Shown here piece after piece: positions 4,773-6,136 of a DNA stretch of 6,136 nucleotides. This DNA comes from AM-2324 sp042091035 (GTDB lineage: Bacteria; Bacteroidota; Bacteroidia; Chitinophagales; Saprospiraceae). The notes under the pieces are model-generated. The model worked only from the letters and a program-made list of their open reading frames with translations. It was not told where the DNA came from and did no database searches. Both the position numbers and the translations under genes were made by a program. The number at the start of each line of letters is the position of its first letter. Position 1 is the first letter of the stretch. The stretch spans positions 1-6,136 of the forward strand of contig JBELIG010000200.1 in assembly GCA_042091035.1 (NCBI GenBank), read 5' to 3'.

Positions 4773-6136
4773 CTAATTAAAGAGTACGAAAGATTTCATT
4801 ACTTTTTCCTTCTTAACTAGTTCTAGTTTTCCATTTGATTTCCTGTAAATACCGAGTCTATATTGAAGATGATGATCTCCGGATGGAAGATGAAATTCAT
4901 CATACGGAATAAACAAATTGAAGGCCATATTATCGGTTCCCTCATATTTAAAAGATTCATAGGTTACAACTGTGCCGCTTGATGAAAACTTCTGATTTAC
5001 ATCTATAAGTGGATTTCCATTTTCATCATAAAACCAGCTTACAATCATAAATTCATCCTCACTCATGTTCTTCATATTCGCTTTTACAACAACCTCTAAC
5101 CCGTCTACTTCTCCTCTACTTTTATTTATTTCCACTCTGGAATACTCTACATCACAAAGAACTTCTTTATGAATATTGAAATACTCAAAGTCTGTAAAAT
5201 TATTATCAACGAAAACTCGCTCAAATGAGCCATTACTTCTTTTCTTAAACAAGCCCAATTTAAATTGAGAAAGATTGAAGCCCTCCCCTTGATGCAATTC
5301 TGCATACGGTATAAATATATCACAATGTCCAGAAAGACCGTTACCACTCATATATAGGTCAGACCCAGCAGAAACCTGATTGTTCCCAGATTTAAATTTG
5401 CCATTCTTGTCCTCTAAACGCTGCCCCTCTTCATTATAAAACCAGGCAACACATTTATAATCTCCCGACAATAGATCCTCATCTCGAATCTGAACCTTTA
5501 CGCGCATTCCTACATTGCCAGACTCAGTCACATTTGTATATACCTTATTCACACTAAATGGACTGCTGTAACTCAAACCTGTATTCTCTTCAACTGTATT
5601 GTCTGTAGCCCCTTGATTCTGCTTTTGAGCTTCTTCAACAACAGAGAAATTCTTATTTACTGCTGCTGATCGATCAAAATCAGGCTTCTTAGAAAAATGA
5701 TCCTTTGCCTTATTCCATCCAGAAATAACAGCCAACCTCCTATCGTTCTTAGATGGATGTGTAGGTGTTTCTATATCATCCGCAAGTTCATTCAGTGCTA
5801 ATAGAGCTTCTTGTTGTGTTGCCCCCATTTGATATAGGATATAACCTGAAAACACATCTGCTTGCAGTTCAACTACATGCCTATCATTGTCATCACTCAA
5901 TGTATGTCCTGACAGGTGATGCCCAATCTCATGAGCAAGAATTGAATAAGCAGTCCAGTCTGATTTTGTGCTCTGACTGATACGCTGCATGAAAGATTGA
6001 TTATAGAAAATATATCTTTTATACCCCTGAAGTGCCGCTGCGGCATTAGGTACATTGGTAGCTTTTAATTCAAAATTTGCAGGGAGACCCGTAAATTCCA
6101 TAATCTTCCTCAATGCTAATTCAGCATGATGATCAG
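4773..6136 (-). CDS. M48-like zinc metalloprotease with duplicated C-terminal beta domain (N-terminus beyond right edge)
   Basis: The frame stays open to the window edge, reading DHHAELAL before the TTG at 6113-6111, so the true start lies outside and this is a 5'-partial gene of more than 446 residues. Numbered from that TTG, residues 1-135 are a gluzincin core like family M48: VPNAAAAL (21-28), RYIFYNQSFM, then ILAHEIGHHLSGH with the zinc-binding HExxH at 61-65, and ELQAD (82-86), whose Glu82 is the likely third zinc ligand. A polar Gln/Asn-rich linker (about 140-188) leads to two homologous beta-rich domains (about 191-312 and 323-446). Both contain WFY-acidic-E-x-G, FIPY-x-E-x-H and a LG-aromatic-basic-K block. 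No membrane segment is present in the visible part; a signal peptide may be in the missing part. Substrate unknown. A terminator follows the stop. Confidence 0.88.
   Translation of the reverse strand, partial: DHHAELALRKIMEFTGLPANFELKATNVPNAAAALQGYKRYIFYNQSFMQRISQSTKSDWTAYSILAHEIGHHLSGHTLSDDNDRHVVELQADVFSGYILYQMGATQQEALLALNELADDIETPTHPSKNDRRLAVISGWNKAKDHFSKKPDFDRSAAVNKNFSVVEEAQKQNQGATDNTVEENTGLSYSSPFSVNKVYTNVTESGNVGMRVKVQIRDEDLLSGDYKCVAWFYNEEGQRLEDKNGKFKSGNNQVSAGSDLYMSGNGLSGHCDIFIPYAELHQGEGFNLSQFKLGLFKKRSNGSFERVFVDNNFTDFEYFNIHKEVLCDVEYSRVEINKSRGEVDGLEVVVKANMKNMSEDEFMIVSWFYDENGNPLIDVNQKFSSSGTVVTYESFKYEGTDNMAFNLFIPYDEFHLPSGDHHLQYRLGIYRKSNGKLELVKKEKVMKSFVLFN

Noticed and set aside
5765..5980. 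Plus-strand frame of 71 codons opposite the M48-like gene
   Set aside because: It overlaps the HExxH-coding region on the opposite strand and its translation has no family resemblance.
6099..6113. TTG at 6113 or ATG at 6101 as start of the M48-like gene
   Set aside because: The frame is open upstream to the edge and reads DHHAELAL, which fits the region preceding the protease core in related proteins; no signal peptide would be present with these starts.

Overview
The window is AT-rich and looks like ordinary chromosome from a member of the Bacteroidota, most likely the Cytophagales (inference). The evidence is the Bacteroidota-type cytidylate kinase P-loop region, a DUF2795-type 73-residue protein, a DUF6794-type exported protein, an M48-like protease with Bacteroidota-style C-terminal domains, near absence of Shine-Dalgarno sequences, and promoter boxes of the TTG / TAnnTTTG kind. 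No rRNA, tRNA, CRISPR array, insertion sequence, phage gene or integration site was seen.

Layout. At the left edge the first 16 codons of DNA topoisomerase I (topA) lie on the minus strand and run out of the window. Upstream of it on the same strand is a small exported DUF6794-type protein (about 189-656). A gap of roughly 300 bases then holds divergent promoters: one for the DUF6794-type gene, and a near-perfect one with an operator-like inverted repeat for the DUF2795-type gene at 1020-1241. That gene ends in a clear intrinsic terminator. Next, a 500-residue cytoplasmic helical-repeat protein of unknown function (1354-2856) and cytidylate kinase cmk (2883-3551, TTG start) sit 26 bases apart on the plus strand and are probably co-transcribed. 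A bidirectional terminator separates cmk from two convergent minus-strand envelope genes. These are an RlpA-like protein with a SPOR domain (3674-4612) and, behind its own strong terminator, an M48-like zinc metalloprotease carrying a duplicated beta-rich domain (4773 to the right edge, N-terminus outside the window).

How the genes relate. The plus-strand centre is housekeeping nucleotide metabolism (cmk) with an uncharacterised partner. The minus-strand right half is cell-envelope biology: peptidoglycan binding or remodelling, and a putative protease. I see no sign of a defence, mobile or biosynthetic system. The points most worth a second look are the RlpA-like protein lacking the conserved catalytic histidine and carrying a CxxC insertion, the duplicated C-terminal domain behind the M48 protease, and the unknown 500-residue gene linked to cmk.
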